Source: Acidobacteriota bacterium
GTDB lineage: Bacteria; Acidobacteriota; Vicinamibacteria; Vicinamibacterales; SCN-69-37
Direction of reading: 5' to 3'
DNA length: 64,000 bases
Assembly (NCBI GenBank): GCA_947467605.1
Contig: CANIII010000015.1
Coordinates: forward strand, 1-64,000
Each line of letters starts with the position of its first letter. Position 1 is the first letter of the stretch. The notes below the pieces were generated by a model. It saw only the letters and a program-made list of their open reading frames with translations. It did no database searches and had not been told where the DNA came from. Shown in pieces: positions 1-10,322 of the stretch. The position numbers and the translations under genes were made by a program.

Positions 1-2332
1 CTGGCGCGCCAACTGCGGGAGGCGCGCCGGCCGCGCCGCCGCCACCGCCACCGCCGCGACCACCACCGGCCACACCGCCACCGTTGAAGACCAGCACGTC
101 AAATTTCGCGCGCAGATTGCCCTTGTCGAGATCCGGCGGATAGACGACTTCATACGGCAGCTCGAAGTTCTCGAAGATCAGCCGCGTCCAGCCTGACGGC
201 ATGCCACCACCATACGTGTCGAAGAGACCGACGCGCAGTGGCTTGAGGTGCTTCATGGGGCCGGTCGGCGCGGACGCCGTTGACTCAAAGCTCACACCGA
301 GGTCCGTCGCGGCCTTCTGTAACACGGCCAGCGTCGTCGGCCGCGCCGTGACGTAGAACGTGCCGCGGCCCATCGGGCCGTTGTCGAGCCACATCACGTC
401 GTCGCCGGCTTTGAGGAGGCGAGTGATCGCGGTGAAGCTGTCGTTGCTCTTGTGGCTGAAGTAGTAGCCCACCGGGCCCTGCGCTGTCTTGATGACGCCG
501 GCCGGCACCTTCGCCAACTCGGTCGTGATCTTCTCGAACGGACCGTCGAAGCCATCGAGGATGCGATCGAATTCCACGCCCATCGTCATGGCCAGCGTCC
601 AGCCGGCGTTGTCGTACGGACGGCTCGGCGGCGCGCCCGGATACGCGAAGTCATCCGGATGATCCTGCGGTTCGAACATGTCCATCACGTGTGCGCGGAA
701 CGGCTGCGCCGCCTTCACGACGTAGGAGTCTTTCGGATACTGCTTGCCCGCCACGGTGAAGGCCGCGGTCGCGCGATGGATCGTGATGCCCGACTTGAGC
801 AGGGCGTTCACGAACTTCGTGGCTGTGCCGAAGTCGGCCTGACCGGCCGACATGATGAAACCGCGCGGATCGCGAGCCGCCGGCTCATGCAGCTTCTTCC
901 ACAGCGCGTTGTCTTCGGGCAAACCGCCGCCCGCGCCGCCGCGTCCACCACCACCGCCACCGGGCGCCGCGCCAGCGCCGCGACCCGCCGCCTGCCCCGC
1001 GAGCGGCATGCCGAGCGCCTTCTTCGCGCGCTCAACTTCGTGGGGCGTGATGGTCCAGTGGTCTTCGCTGCCCCACTGAATCATGTCTTTGCCCATCTGA
1101 TAGATGTTGAAGTTGTTGACCTCGCGGTAGCGCGACGCGAAGTCGAGGATCGAGCGGTTGGCGGTGATCGAGTAGTCGATCGACTGGCGGAAGTGCCACT
1201 CGTTCTTCGGACCGATCGGCCACCACATGTTCATGTCGCCGATGAGCTTCGTCTCATTAAAGGGGATGTTGATCGGCGTCGGGTTGCCGATCGTCTCCGT
1301 CAGGATGCCGAGCTGGTTGTGGAAGTAGGCCGTCGTGCGGAGGCCGCCGTTCCACCACGTGGAGTAGCTCGAGCCTTTGCGCGTTGTGACGCCCGGCTTG
1401 TGCTCAGCGACGAATCGATCAGCCATCACTGACCCGATCAGATCCATGCGCGCGGCGATACCGGGATGGAAGTTGTAGTTGAACGGATCGCGGAACGGCG
1501 GCGCGAACATCACCGTGCCGGCCGGGCCGGTCTGGTGATGGTTGTACATGATCTGCGGGAACCACTCGCGATACATCACGCGGCTGATGTTGGTCGTTTC
1601 CGACAGCGCGTTCATGAAGGAGTCGCGGTTGTCGTCGTGACCGGCGTACTTGTTGTAGAGCACGGGCACGTTCATGTTGCCCTGCTTCATGTACCAGTCG
1701 CTGACCAGGTCCTGGCCGTCCGGGTTGACCGGCGTCGCGAGGATGATCACGTCGTTCAGGAATCGCTGCGTCTCTTCGTCGTTGAGGCTGACCATCTGGT
1801 AAACCATCTCGATCAGCTGCTGCGCGCCGAGCACTTCGGTCGCGTGCAGGCCGCCGTCGATCCAGATCACGGCCTTGCCTTCTTTCGCCAGCGCGCGCGC
1901 CTCGGCGTCGTCTTTCACTTCATTGAGCGACAGGCGGCGCGAAATCTCCTGATACCGCGCGAGCTTCGCGTAGTTGGCCGGCGCGGTGATGACCGCTGTG
2001 ATCATCGGGCGGCCTTCCGACGACTTACCGATGTCTTTGATGTGGATGCGGTTCGACTGCTTCGCGAGCAGGTTGAAGTAGTCGTACTCTTGTTTGTAGT
2101 TGGCGAGGAAGTAGTCGTCGCCCACGTTGTGGCCCCAGGCGTCTTTGGGGCTCGTGATCTTTCCGAGCGCCGCCGGCGCGGCCGGCTTGACCTGCGCTGC
2201 CGCGGGAGCCGCGGGCTTCGCCTGCGTGGCCGCGGGTGCGGCGGCCTGTGGTGCCTTGGCCAGCAGCATCGCTCCGGCCACCGGCATCAAGATGATCGTG
2301 CCTAGGACTATCAGTCGTCGTAGATTGCGCAT
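1..2332 (-). CDS. Secreted M14-family zinc carboxypeptidase, partial (3' end off left edge)
   Basis: The reading frame is open from an ATG at 2332 to the left edge (777 codons), so the C-terminus is missing. Residues 1-25 form a signal peptide, followed by an Ala/Pro/Lys-rich linker to about residue 55. The zinc motif HxxE is read as HATE at residues 163-166, after the strand WIDGG, and a further histidine pair follows in YNHHQTGP. This is the M14 carboxypeptidase layout; the mature protein should cleave peptides in the periplasm or outside. Two Gly/Arg-rich low-complexity segments lie around 925-985 and 40-60. A Shine-Dalgarno GGAGG lies about 11 nt before the start. Many homologues in soil bacteria are annotated only as M14 peptidases, so the substrate is unknown. 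Confidence 0.88.
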   Translation of the reverse strand, partial: MRNLRRLIVLGTIILMPVAGAMLLAKAPQAAAPAATQAKPAAPAAAQVKPAAPAALGKITSPKDAWGHNVGDDYFLANYKQEYDYFNLLAKQSNRIHIKDIGKSSEGRPMITAVITAPANYAKLARYQEISRRLSLNEVKDDAEARALAKEGKAVIWIDGGLHATEVLGAQQLIEMVYQMVSLNDEETQRFLNDVIILATPVNPDGQDLVSDWYMKQGNMNVPVLYNKYAGHDDNRDSFMNALSETTNISRVMYREWFPQIMYNHHQTGPAGTVMFAPPFRDPFNYNFHPGIAARMDLIGSVMADRFVAEHKPGVTTRKGSSYSTWWNGGLRTTAYFHNQLGILTETIGNPTPINIPFNETKLIGDMNMWWPIGPKNEWHFRQSIDYSITANRSILDFASRYREVNNFNIYQMGKDMIQWGSEDHWTITPHEVERAKKALGMPLAGQAAGRGAGAAPGGGGGGRGGAGGGLPEDNALWKKLHEPAARDPRGFIMSAGQADFGTATKFVNALLKSGITIHRATAAFTVAGKQYPKDSYVVKAAQPFRAHVMDMFEPQDHPDDFAYPGAPPSRPYDNAGWTLAMTMGVEFDRILDGFDGPFEKITTELAKVPAGVIKTAQGPVGYYFSHKSNDSFTAITRLLKAGDDVMWLDNGPMGRGTFYVTARPTTLAVLQKAATDLGVSFESTASAPTGPMKHLKPLRVGLFDTYGGGMPSGWTRLIFENFELPYEVVYPPDLDKGNLRAKFDVLVFNGGGVAGGGRGGGGGGGAAGAPPAVGAP

Positions 2333-2442
2333 TGGGAAACGTCCTCCGGGACGCGGTAACGATAGCAGAAACCGCTATGGATACGCCCTTGGCACGATCT
2401 TCTTGCTTGACCCGGTCGTGGGACGATGAGAGCGTCGTCGTC

Positions 2443-2973
2443 ATGACGGTCCCCGAATATCAGCAGACGCCCGAGGTCGTGTACCCACAGGAATTGGTCT
2501 TTGGCCACGTCGTCGCGCGCGATGCGCCGGCGGTGTCACATCAGCGAGTCGTGCTCACGATGGCCGTCGCGCTGCTGGGGTACTGCCGCGAACACGGCGG
2601 TGAAGTGCTGATCGCGCCCACGGACGTCGTCCTCGACGAAGAGCTGGCCCTGGTCCTGCAGCCCGACCTGCTCTATGTCGGGCCCGCCGGGCCGGCTCGG
2701 ATCACCGACCGTGTGCAGGGGCCGCCGAATCTCGTCATCGAGATCATGTCGCCGGCGCCGCGTATCGGCAGGGTCGACGAGAAAGTGCGCTGGTACGCAC
2801 AGTACGGCGTTGAGGAAATCTGGCTGTGTCATCACCTGGTCGGCACGCTGGATGTGCTCCGGTGCGGCAAGGGCACGGTGTTGCAAACAACGCGGTTTGG
2901 CCTCACCGCGCCGATTCAGTCTCGCGTGCTCCCGAACTTCAGGGCGACTACCGCAGAAGTTTGCGGTATTTGA
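2443..2973 (+). CDS. Uma2 family endonuclease (DUF820)
   Basis: A 176-residue protein starting at ATG 2443 (MTVPEYQQ); the frame is open further upstream but that part overlaps the divergent peptidase start and shows no family similarity. The Uma2/DUF820 signature is visible: PDLLYV, then [11 protein letters not shown], a lysine about 15 residues on, and YGVEEIW, a PD-(D/E)xK-type nuclease fold with the acidic pair and lysine in order. Family members are common, often multicopy, and their biological role is not established. The last 26 bp overlap the 3' end of the convergent ettA. No Shine-Dalgarno sequence is evident. Confidence 0.8.
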   Translation: MTVPEYQQTPEVVYPQELVFGHVVARDAPAVSHQRVVLTMAVALLGYCREHGGEVLIAPTDVVLDEELALVLQPDLLYVGPAGPARITDRVQGPPNLVIEIMSPAPRIGRVDEKVRWYAQYGVEEIWLCHHLVGTLDVLRCGKGTVLQTTRFGLTAPIQSRVLPNFRATTAEVCGI

Positions 2974-4621
2974 GCCGATGCGGCTGGTCGGCCGCGGTGC
3001 CCAGGCGCCGATGCCGGTCGGCCTCGTACTCCTGATAGTTCCCCTCGAACCACACGATGCGGCTGTCACCTTCGAACGCGAGCATGTGCGTCGCGATGCG
3101 ATCGAGGAACCAGCGGTCATGCGAAATCACGACGGCACAGCCGGCGAAGTTCAGGATCGCATCTTCCAGGCTGCGTAACGTATCGACGTCAAGGTCGTTG
3201 GTCGGTTCGTCGAGGAGCAGCAGGTTGCAGTCTTTCTGGAGCAGCTTCGCCAGATGGACACGGTTCCGCTGTCCGCCTGACAGTTCGCCCACCTTCTGCT
3301 GTTGATCACGGCCGCGGAAGTTGAACCAGCTGACATACGCACGCGAGTTCACCTTCTTCGTGCCCAGGATGATCTCGTCTTCGCCACGCGAGATCTCGTC
3401 GAACACGGACTTGTCTGGATTGAGCGAGTCACGCGACTGATCGACGTAGCCGATCTTGACCGTTTCACCGAGCTTCAGCGTGCCGCCGTCCGGCTGCTCT
3501 TCGCCCACGAGCATCCGGAACAACGTCGTCTTACCCGCGCCGTTCGCGCCAATCACACCAACAATGCCACTGCGCGGCAGCGTGAAGTTGAGATCGTCCA
3601 TGAGCAGGACGTCGCCGTAGCCCTTCTTCAGATCGCGGGCTTCGATAACGACATCCCCCAGTCGCGGACCGGGTGGAATGTAGATCTCGACGCGATCGAT
3701 CTTCTGCGCTGAGTCTTCGGCCAGCAACTGCTCGTACGAATTCAGTCGGGCCTTGCCCTTCGCCTGACGTGCGCGCGGCGACAGACGGATCCACGCCAGC
3801 TCGTGCTCGAGTGTGCGCTGACGCTTCGATTCGGTCTTCTCTTCGAGGATGAGGCGCTTCTGCTTCTGCTCGAGCCACCCCGAGTAATTGCCTTCCCACG
3901 GATACGCCTTGCCGTGATCGAGTTCCAGAATCCAACCGGCAACGTTATCCAGGAAGTAGCGATCGTGCGTGATCGCGACGACGCTGCCCGGGTACTTGTG
4001 AAGGAACTGCTCAAGCCAGGCCACCGACTCGGCGTCGAGATGGTTCGTCGGTTCGTCCAGCAGCAGGAGGTCCGGCGCTTGCAGCAGCAGGCGGCACAGC
4101 GCCACGCGGCGGCGCTCACCACCCGAGAGTTTCGTCACGTCGGCATCCGGCGGCGGGCAGCGCAGCGCGTCCATCGCCTGCTCAAGCTTCGCGTCGAGGT
4201 CCCACGCATCGGCGGCGTCGATCGCGTCCTGCACGCGCGCCTGCTCGTCGAGGGTCTTCTCCATCTCCTCGGGGGACATCTCGGTGGCAAACTTGTCGTT
4301 GATCTCGTCGAAACGCGTCAGGAGCGCGCGGGTCTTCGCTACGCCTTCCTCCACGTTGCCAAGGACCGTCTTGTTGGGATCGAGCTGCGGCTCCTGCGCG
4401 AGGTATCCCACGGTCGAGCCTTCCGCGCGGAACGCCTCGCCCATGTAGTTCTGGTCGAGGCCGGCCATGATCTTCATCAAGGTCGACTTACCGGCGCCGT
4501 TGCCACCAATGATGCCGATCTTGGCGCCGTAGATGAACGACAGCCAGATGTCTTCGAATACCTTCTGGTCGGGCGGATACATCTTGCCCAACCCCTTCAT
4601 CGTGTAAATAAAATGCGACAC
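2948..4621 (-). CDS. ettA: Energy-dependent translational throttle protein EttA (ABC-F ATPase)
   Basis: A 557-residue cytosolic ABC-F protein with two ATPase domains and no membrane segments, nearly the length of E. coli EttA (555). Walker A motifs are GGNGAGKST at residues 39-47 and GANGAGKTT near residue 358; both domains have LSGG signatures and LLLDEPTN Walker B motifs. The N-terminus ([17 protein letters not shown]) is characteristic of EttA rather than Uup or YbiT. EttA binds the ribosomal E site and gates entry into elongation according to ADP/ATP. The start lies one base after the stop of the upstream ABC exporter, so the two are probably cotranscribed and translationally coupled. Confidence 0.95.
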   Translation of the reverse strand: MSHFIYTMKGLGKMYPPDQKVFEDIWLSFIYGAKIGIIGGNGAGKSTLMKIMAGLDQNYMGEAFRAEGSTVGYLAQEPQLDPNKTVLGNVEEGVAKTRALLTRFDEINDKFATEMSPEEMEKTLDEQARVQDAIDAADAWDLDAKLEQAMDALRCPPPDADVTKLSGGERRRVALCRLLLQAPDLLLLDEPTNHLDAESVAWLEQFLHKYPGSVVAITHDRYFLDNVAGWILELDHGKAYPWEGNYSGWLEQKQKRLILEEKTESKRQRTLEHELAWIRLSPRARQAKGKARLNSYEQLLAEDSAQKIDRVEIYIPPGPRLGDVVIEARDLKKGYGDVLLMDDLNFTLPRSGIVGVIGANGAGKTTLFRMLVGEEQPDGGTLKLGETVKIGYVDQSRDSLNPDKSVFDEISRGEDEIILGTKKVNSRAYVSWFNFRGRDQQQKVGELSGGQRNRVHLAKLLQKDCNLLLLDEPTNDLDVDTLRSLEDAILNFAGCAVVISHDRWFLDRIATHMLAFEGDSRIVWFEGNYQEYEADRHRRLGTAADQPHRLKYRKLLR

Positions 4622-4622
4622 G

Positions 4623-6476
4623 CTAGTTGCTCCTGGTGGTGGATGATGGCGCCGGGGCCGGCTGTTTGGCAGCAGTGATCTCAGCCGTCAGCTCCTCGCC
4701 CGGATTCACGAACCGGTCTTTCTCAAATCGATACTGCTTGTCGTACAGCTGTCGATACCGCCCGTTGGCCGCGAGCAGCTCCTCGTGCGAACCGCGCTCA
4801 ACGATCTCGCCGGCCTCGAGCACCAGAATCTGATCAGCGCTCTGAATCGTCGAGAGCCGATGCGCAATCACGAACGTGGTGCGGCCCTTGCGGAGGGTGT
4901 GCAAGCCGTCCTGAATCTTCGCTTCACTCTCGCTGTCGAGGCTCGACGTCGCTTCATCGAGCAGCAGGATGCGCGGATCCGCGAGGATCGCTCGCGCGAT
5001 CGCCACGCGCTGCCGCTGCCCGCCAGACAACCGCACGCCGCGTTCACCCACGACCGTGTCGTACTGCTTCTCGAAGCCGCTGATGAACTCGTCCGCATGC
5101 GCGACTTTGCTCACGCGCACGACGTCGTCGCGTGTGGAGTGCGGCGTGCCGTATTTGATGTTGTCGGCGACCGTGCCATCAAACAGAAAGTTGTCCTGCA
5201 GCACCACGCCGAGGTGACGACGGTAGTTGGCCAAGGTGAGCGACTGCAAATCGCGACCATCGATGGTGACCTTGCCCGAAAGCGGCGTATTGAAGGCCAT
5301 CACCAGACTGATCAGCGTCGTCTTGCCCGAGCCTGACGAGCCGACGAGCGCGGTTGTGGTACCCGCCGGCGCCTTGAAGCTGATGTGCTTCAACACCGGC
5401 ACGCCTGCGTTGTACTCGAACATCACATCGTGAAATTCCACCTCGCCGCGAAAGGCATCGAGCGTGGCGTTGCGCGCTGGATCCGCGTCTTCACGCGGCG
5501 TGTCGAGAATCTCGCGGATGCGGTCGAGCCCGGCAAACGCCTCGGTGAATTGTGTGCCGATCGACGCCAGCTGAATGATGGGCATCGCCAGGTAGCCGGT
5601 AAAGAAAATGTACTGAAATAGGTCGCCGACCGTCATCGTGCCCGCGGCGATCGCATGCCCGCCGACGATAAACGTGATCAAGCCGATCGTGCCGATCACG
5701 AGGCCCGACAGCGCGCCGATGCCTGACACGCCGGTCATCGACTTCGCCACATTGCGCAGCAAGCCGTGCACGCCTTCCGTAAAGACCAGGTCTTCTCGCT
5801 TCTCAGCCGTATAGGTCTTGACGATACGCACGCCGCCGAGCGATTGGTTCAGTCGGCCAGTCACTTCAGCTTGCAGCTTGCCGCGCTCTCGAAACAACGG
5901 ACGCAGTGTCGTGAATGCCCACGCCATGAAGCCGCCAAACAGGCCGAGTACGCCGAGCGTGAGCAGCGTCAGTTTCCAGTTGATGTAGAGCAAGAAACCC
6001 ATCGCCAGCACTGACGTAAAGAGGCCGCCCGTCAGCTGCACGATGCCGGTGCCGACGAGATTCCGAATGCCTTCGGCGTCGTTCATGATGCGCGAGATGA
6101 GCTGTCCGGTCTGCGTGGAGTCGAAATAGCGCACGGGCAGGCGCAGGATGTGTTCTTCCACGCGGCGGCGCATGTCGGTAATGGCGCGCTGCGCTTCGAT
6201 GCCCAGCACCTGCGATAGCGCGAACGACGTGGCGGCCTGAAGCACGGCCGCCAGGCCCACGCCCCACGCCAGCTTGGTCAGCAGGCCGAACTGACCCTTG
6301 CCGATCACATCGTCGATAAAGGACTTCGTCGTCCACGGCAGCACGAGGCCGGACAACGTGTTGACCATCATCAGAACCATGCCGAGCGCAAGCCGCCAGC
6401 GACGCGCCCAGATGAGCGCCTTCGCTTCCTGCCACGCCATGGACCAACGAACCTTCTTTTTCGGGGGTGTCGCCAT
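4623..6476 (-). CDS. ABC exporter, fused permease and ATPase (MsbA-like)
   Basis: A 617-residue half-transporter: about six transmembrane helices in residues 20-320, followed by a nucleotide-binding domain with Walker [10 protein letters not shown] (about residue 378), signature LSGGQ (about 483), Walker [12 protein letters not shown] and the switch histidine in IAHRLST. It should work as a homodimer in the inner membrane exporting lipids, drugs or peptides; MsbA-type lipid A flipping is possible, as the genome encodes lipid A genes, but the substrate cannot be told from sequence. A TACAAT hexamer lies 13 nt before the ATG. It is the first gene of a two-gene unit with ettA. Confidence 0.9.
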   Translation of the reverse strand: MATPPKKKVRWSMAWQEAKALIWARRWRLALGMVLMMVNTLSGLVLPWTTKSFIDDVIGKGQFGLLTKLAWGVGLAAVLQAATSFALSQVLGIEAQRAITDMRRRVEEHILRLPVRYFDSTQTGQLISRIMNDAEGIRNLVGTGIVQLTGGLFTSVLAMGFLLYINWKLTLLTLGVLGLFGGFMAWAFTTLRPLFRERGKLQAEVTGRLNQSLGGVRIVKTYTAEKREDLVFTEGVHGLLRNVAKSMTGVSGIGALSGLVIGTIGLITFIVGGHAIAAGTMTVGDLFQYIFFTGYLAMPIIQLASIGTQFTEAFAGLDRIREILDTPREDADPARNATLDAFRGEVEFHDVMFEYNAGVPVLKHISFKAPAGTTTALVGSSGSGKTTLISLVMAFNTPLSGKVTIDGRDLQSLTLANYRRHLGVVLQDNFLFDGTVADNIKYGTPHSTRDDVVRVSKVAHADEFISGFEKQYDTVVGERGVRLSGGQRQRVAIARAILADPRILLLDEATSSLDSESEAKIQDGLHTLRKGRTTFVIAHRLSTIQSADQILVLEAGEIVERGSHEELLAANGRYRQLYDKQYRFEKDRFVNPGEELTAEITAAKQPAPAPSSTTRSN

Positions 6477-6503
6477 ATGAGGAACCCCTATTGTACGTCC
6501 CGC

Positions 6504-6540
6504 AAAGAAAAAGGCCGCCGTCCCGTGAAGGACGACGGCC
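6504..6540 (-). terminator. Rho-independent terminator after the TonB receptor
   Basis: GGCCGCCGTCC and GGACGACGGCC form an 11-bp stem (one G-T wobble) around a 6-nt loop. On the minus strand it is followed directly by a run of T with one C (the complement of aaagaaaaa), about 25 nt after the receptor stop codon. Confidence 0.85.
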
Positions 6541-6564
6541 CAGAGTGGCCCCGAATGCCGGGTC

Positions 6565-8790
6565 TTACTTCTTCGGCATGTTGATCTTGAGTTCCGCCAC
6601 GATCTGACGCTTCATGATGTCGCCGAAGATGTGCTGCTGCACCTTCGCGTTGCTGATGTTGTTCACGCGGATCTGCACCGTCGTCTTGCCCTTGAGCACG
6701 GTGCCGATCACGAGGTTCGTGACGGCGTAGCGCGACGTCTCACCGTTGTAGCGCGCGTCGAGCACGTCCTGCCAGAAGGCCTTGCCGACAAAGCTCGCGT
6801 TCATCGAGTAGAAGATGCGCCAGATGCTGGACGTGATGCCGTAGTTGAAGCGGTGCTTCGCGGGCAGGTTCACCTCCGCGAGCGCCTGGGTCTCGGTCAA
6901 CCCCGGGAACTCCGGTTTCGGCTGCGCCTGGTAGGAGTAGTTGGCGTAGAAGGTCATGTCTTCGCCGACGCCCGACTCGAGACCAATTTCGAGGCCCTGA
7001 TTGGTCTGTGTGCCGAGGTTCTTGTAGGTGAACTCCTTCGGGAAGTTCGCCGACTTCTGCACCGCCGACCAGGTACCAATCGCGGTCGGGACGTTCGGGA
7101 AGATCGACAACGACGTCCATCCGGGGGGCGGGGTCGTCAAGCCGTAGTTCTCGGCCACGGTGAAGAAGATCTCGTTCTTCGCCTTGTTCATGTAATACGC
7201 CACCGACAGCAGCGTGCGTTCGGTGAGCTTGCCGGTGTAGCTCAGCTCAAAGGCGTCAACATGCTCTTCAGTCAGGTCTTTGTTGCCTGACGCGTGTGTC
7301 GGGACCAGAAAGAACTTGCCAGCCAGCGCCGGGTTGAGCGCCGAGAGCGGGAACGGGTTGGTGATGGTCACGTCGAGGTTGTTGTTGATCAGCGACGGCG
7401 CACGGAACGCGCGGTTGTAGCTGACGCGAACCGTCTGGGCCGCTGCCGGTTTGAGCACGAGTGCGATGCGCGGCGAGAAGACCGCCTTGCTGATCGACGA
7501 GAACTTGTCGAGACGCGCGCCAGCCACCAGACGCACGTAGTCGCTCAGGAACAACTCGTCCTGCACGTACCCGCCGCCTTCCGAGCGGCTGGTCTCACCC
7601 GGGGCGAGCGTGAGGTTGAACTTGTTGTAGCGGATGTTGCCGCCGTAGGTCAGCACGTTCTTGCCGATCGCGCGGGAATCTCCGGCTTCGAAGTCGAACG
7701 TCTTGGTGTTGAAGAGGAACTGCACCGGCTGGCCAGCGGTATCGGAAGCCAGCAGACCGGGCGCCTGACCGTCGAGCACGTTCAGGAACGCCTGAGCATG
7801 GAATGCCTTGTTGTTGTAGCCGACCTTACCAAAGCTCATCCGTGTGCCGCTGTCGATCCGGAACGGCCCGAGGCCCGTTTCCATGATGCCCGACGTGGCG
7901 CCCGTGCCGGCCGAGAACGTCAACTTCTGGCCATTCGTAAAATCGCGATCAAGACGCGCTTCGAACTTCGGCTGCTTGGTGCCTTCGTTGGTGAATGACG
8001 GATACGACGTCGTGCCGCCGTTCGGGATCAGACCGGTCGGCCGTGCAAACGCATCGGTCTGCGAGTAACCGGCCGACAGCTTGTAGGACCAGTCCTTGTT
8101 GATCGCGTCGGCCAATGTGCCGTTCACGAAGAACATGTTGCCGCTCTTCGCGCCGTCACCCTTGGTGACTTCCTTGTTGAACGTCCCGACACCCATCGAC
8201 ACGTGGCCCCCGCGCATCTCGCGTGGCGACTTGGTGATGATGTTGACTACGCCGCTGAGCGCATTCGCGCCCCAGACGGCTGATGCCGGTCCACGAATCA
8301 CTTCGATCTGCTTGATCTCATTCAAGTCGGCGGGCATGAAATCCCACATGACGAACCCGAAGAAGTCCTGGTAGAGGCTGCGGCCGTCGAGCACGGCGAG
8401 CTGTCCGGTGGCCAGCGAGCTGGTCGCGGCGCGTGACGTGATGTTCATGTCGCGGGCCGAGAACTGCGTGACGTTGACGCCGGGCACGCCGCGCAGCAGG
8501 TCCGCGTAGGACACCGACGGTGTGTTCTCAAGCATCATGGGGGTGAACACGGTCATGGTCGCCGGTGCGTCCACAATCTTCTGTTCGGTCTTTGAGGCCG
8601 AGACGACGACGGTCTCTTCATAGGCCCCTGGCGTCGTGGGCTTGGGCGGCGCGGGCGGTGGCGCCTGCGTCTGCGGCGTTTGGGCCGGCGCAGCCGGCTT
8701 GGGGGCCTGGGCAGCCTGTTTGGCGAACGCGGCCGAGGAACCCGCAAATGTCAGCGCCATCGCCACGGTCAACACACGAAACGGTTTCAT
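6565..8790 (-). CDS. TonB-dependent outer membrane receptor
   Basis: A 741-residue protein starting at ATG 8790 (MKPFRVLTV), chosen because GGAG lies 6 nt upstream; an in-frame upstream ATG lacks such a site. After a signal peptide and a Pro/Gln/Ala-rich stretch (to about residue 60) comes a plug domain with ETVVVSASK, the LRGVPGV segment and IEVIRGPASAVWGANALSGVVNIITK, then a beta-barrel with aromatic C-terminal strands. It imports a ligand (siderophore, cobalamin, sugar or peptide) across the outer membrane using TonB. No transport partner is adjacent, so the ligand is unknown. Transcription is monocistronic judging by its own promoter and terminator. Confidence 0.93.
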   Translation of the reverse strand: MKPFRVLTVAMALTFAGSSAAFAKQAAQAPKPAAPAQTPQTQAPPPAPPKPTTPGAYEETVVVSASKTEQKIVDAPATMTVFTPMMLENTPSVSYADLLRGVPGVNVTQFSARDMNITSRAATSSLATGQLAVLDGRSLYQDFFGFVMWDFMPADLNEIKQIEVIRGPASAVWGANALSGVVNIITKSPREMRGGHVSMGVGTFNKEVTKGDGAKSGNMFFVNGTLADAINKDWSYKLSAGYSQTDAFARPTGLIPNGGTTSYPSFTNEGTKQPKFEARLDRDFTNGQKLTFSAGTGATSGIMETGLGPFRIDSGTRMSFGKVGYNNKAFHAQAFLNVLDGQAPGLLASDTAGQPVQFLFNTKTFDFEAGDSRAIGKNVLTYGGNIRYNKFNLTLAPGETSRSEGGGYVQDELFLSDYVRLVAGARLDKFSSISKAVFSPRIALVLKPAAAQTVRVSYNRAFRAPSLINNNLDVTITNPFPLSALNPALAGKFFLVPTHASGNKDLTEEHVDAFELSYTGKLTERTLLSVAYYMNKAKNEIFFTVAENYGLTTPPPGWTSLSIFPNVPTAIGTWSAVQKSANFPKEFTYKNLGTQTNQGLEIGLESGVGEDMTFYANYSYQAQPKPEFPGLTETQALAEVNLPAKHRFNYGITSSIWRIFYSMNASFVGKAFWQDVLDARYNGETSRYAVTNLVIGTVLKGKTTVQIRVNNISNAKVQQHIFGDIMKRQIVAELKINMPKK

Positions 8791-8850
8791 ACATTCTCCT
8801 GGCGCCACAAAAGGGGAACAACAGCGGGCGCTTTGGTGATTCAGCGGACT

Positions 8851-8878
8851 ATCATAGGCGATTAGTCCCCGTAATCAA
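8851..8878 (-). promoter_or_regulatory. Sigma-70-type promoter of the TonB receptor
   Basis: On the minus strand TTGATT is followed by a 16-bp spacer and TATGAT. The predicted transcript would have a leader of about 55 nt ending in the AGGAG site before ATG 8790. Confidence 0.6.
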
Positions 8879-8881
8879 CCA

Positions 8882-9928
8882 GTGACTGAGCGTCCACATC
8901 CGGCCACCCGCCCCGTCCCCGACGACTGGGCCAACCTCCCAGACGAGGTGCTTCTCAACCTGCGTCTGTGCGACCTGCCCCTCACGATCGAGGGCAGTGG
9001 CCTTGAGCCGCGCATCGCGCAGCTCTATGAGGAACTGACCGCGCGTGGCCTCACGTTCCGCCCGCACTTCTGGATTTCGTCCGAGTGGTTCTCGCCAGAC
9101 GGCGTGCCCGGTGTCGCGATCCCGTTCTACCTCGCGCATCCGCGGCTCATGAAACTCGAAGAGTCGCAGATGCTCGAAATCGAAGGCGGCGAACCCGAGT
9201 GGTGCATGAAGATTCTGCGCCACGAAGCCGGACACGCGTTCGACAACGCCTACGATCTTCGGCGCCGTCGTCGGCGCCTCAGACTCTTCGGCTCGCCCAA
9301 GCAGGACTATCCGGATTTCTATCTGCCCAAGCCGTACTCGAAGAGCTTCGTCCTGCACCTCGACTCTTGGTACGCGCAAAGCCATCCGGACGAAGACTTC
9401 GCCGAGACCTTTGCCGTCTGGATGGCGCCCAACAGTGATTGGCGCAACCGCTATCAAGGATGGCCGGCGCTCAAGAAGCTCGAGTACCTCGACACGCTGA
9501 TGAGCGAAGTGGCCGGGCAGCCGCCCACCACGCGAGCTCGGCGCGAAGTCGAGCCTCTCCGCTCGCTCAAACGCACGCTGCGCGCGCACTACAAGGAAAA
9601 GCGCGAGCACTACGGCGTCGAGTACCCGAATTTCACCGACAAGGACCTGCGCAAGCTCTTCTCGGATGATCCCGCCTTCGCGAAGAACAAACTCGCGGCA
9701 GCCTTCATCCAGCGCGTGCGTCGCAACGTGCGTCGCGTCGTGGCGGAATGGACCGGCTCCTACCAGTACACGATCGATCAGGTCATCGAAGACATGATCG
9801 CGCGGTGCCGCCAGCTCAAGCTGCGACTGAAGTATCCCGACGAACGCACGCAGCTCGACTTCACCATCGTGCTCACCGTACAGACAATGAACTACCTGCA
9901 CTCGGGCCGACACCGAGTCGCGCTGTGA
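8882..9928 (+). CDS. Putative zinc metallopeptidase with HEAGH motif
   Basis: A 348-residue protein without signal peptide, starting at GTG 8882. HEAGH at residues 114-118 fits a zincin active site, with E175 in DEDFAETFA a likely third ligand. A Tyr/His/Asp-rich central region and an Arg-rich stretch (YDLRRRRRRLRLFG) follow the motif. It resembles the widespread family annotated as putative zinc-binding metallopeptidase; its substrate is unknown. The stop codon overlaps the next GTG by 4 nt (GTGA), so it forms an operon with the DCC-family gene. No Shine-Dalgarno sequence is seen. Confidence 0.75.
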   Translation: MTERPHPATRPVPDDWANLPDEVLLNLRLCDLPLTIEGSGLEPRIAQLYEELTARGLTFRPHFWISSEWFSPDGVPGVAIPFYLAHPRLMKLEESQMLEIEGGEPEWCMKILRHEAGHAFDNAYDLRRRRRRLRLFGSPKQDYPDFYLPKPYSKSFVLHLDSWYAQSHPDEDFAETFAVWMAPNSDWRNRYQGWPALKKLEYLDTLMSEVAGQPPTTRARREVEPLRSLKRTLRAHYKEKREHYGVEYPNFTDKDLRKLFSDDPAFAKNKLAAAFIQRVRRNVRRVVAEWTGSYQYTIDQVIEDMIARCRQLKLRLKYPDERTQLDFTIVLTVQTMNYLHSGRHRVAL

Positions 9929-10299
9929 CGACGCCCACGATGCTCTATGACGGCACGTGCCGTTTCTGCGTCGCGCAAGTCGTGCGCCTGCGCCGACTGA
10001 TGCGCGATCGCGTTGCGTTCGAGTCGGCCTACGCTGACGGCGTGCGCGCGCGGTTCCCGATGGTGCCGCAAACCGGCATGCTCGGCGAAATGAAGTTCGT
10101 TGATGCGGACGGCCGTCTCTACGGTGGCGCCGCTGCCATCGCCCAGGCCTTCATCGTCAGCGGCGGTCTGCTCGGCCTCGGCGCGCACGCCTACCACCTG
10201 CCACCGGTCCGATGGGTCGCCGACCGCGCCTACCGCGCCGCTGCCGCCAGGCGCATGCGTCTGAAGCAAACCTGCGTCGACGAATCCTGCAACCTGTAA
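9925..10299 (+). CDS. DCC family thiol-disulfide oxidoreductase-like protein
   Basis: A 124-residue protein starting at GTG 9925, which overlaps the upstream stop (GTGA). The N-terminal YDGTCRFC (C12, C15) is the hallmark DxxCxxC of the DCC/DUF393 family, and the rest fits the thioredoxin-like fold with GGAAAIAQAF and a C-terminal Arg-rich region. The family is predicted to carry out thiol-disulfide exchange; no specific substrate is known. Coupling to the HEAGH peptidase suggests a shared role, but this is inference. Confidence 0.82.
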   Translation: MTTPTMLYDGTCRFCVAQVVRLRRLMRDRVAFESAYADGVRARFPMVPQTGMLGEMKFVDADGRLYGGAAAIAQAFIVSGGLLGLGAHAYHLPPVRWVADRAYRAAAARRMRLKQTCVDESCNL

Positions 10300-10309
10300 G
10301 GCGTCGTTC

Positions 10310-10315
10310 TATACT
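10310..10315 (+). promoter_or_regulatory. -10-like TATACT, probable leaderless start
   Basis: TATACT ends 7 nt before ATG 10323, so transcription would start at or next to the A of the start codon; no Shine-Dalgarno sequence is present. Confidence 0.5.
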
Positions 10316-10322
10316 CCACCGC

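Noticed and set aside
8852..9913. A 353-codon minus-strand open frame opposite the HEAGH peptidase
   Set aside because: The plus-strand protein has a zincin motif and coupling with the DCC gene; the minus frame shows neither.
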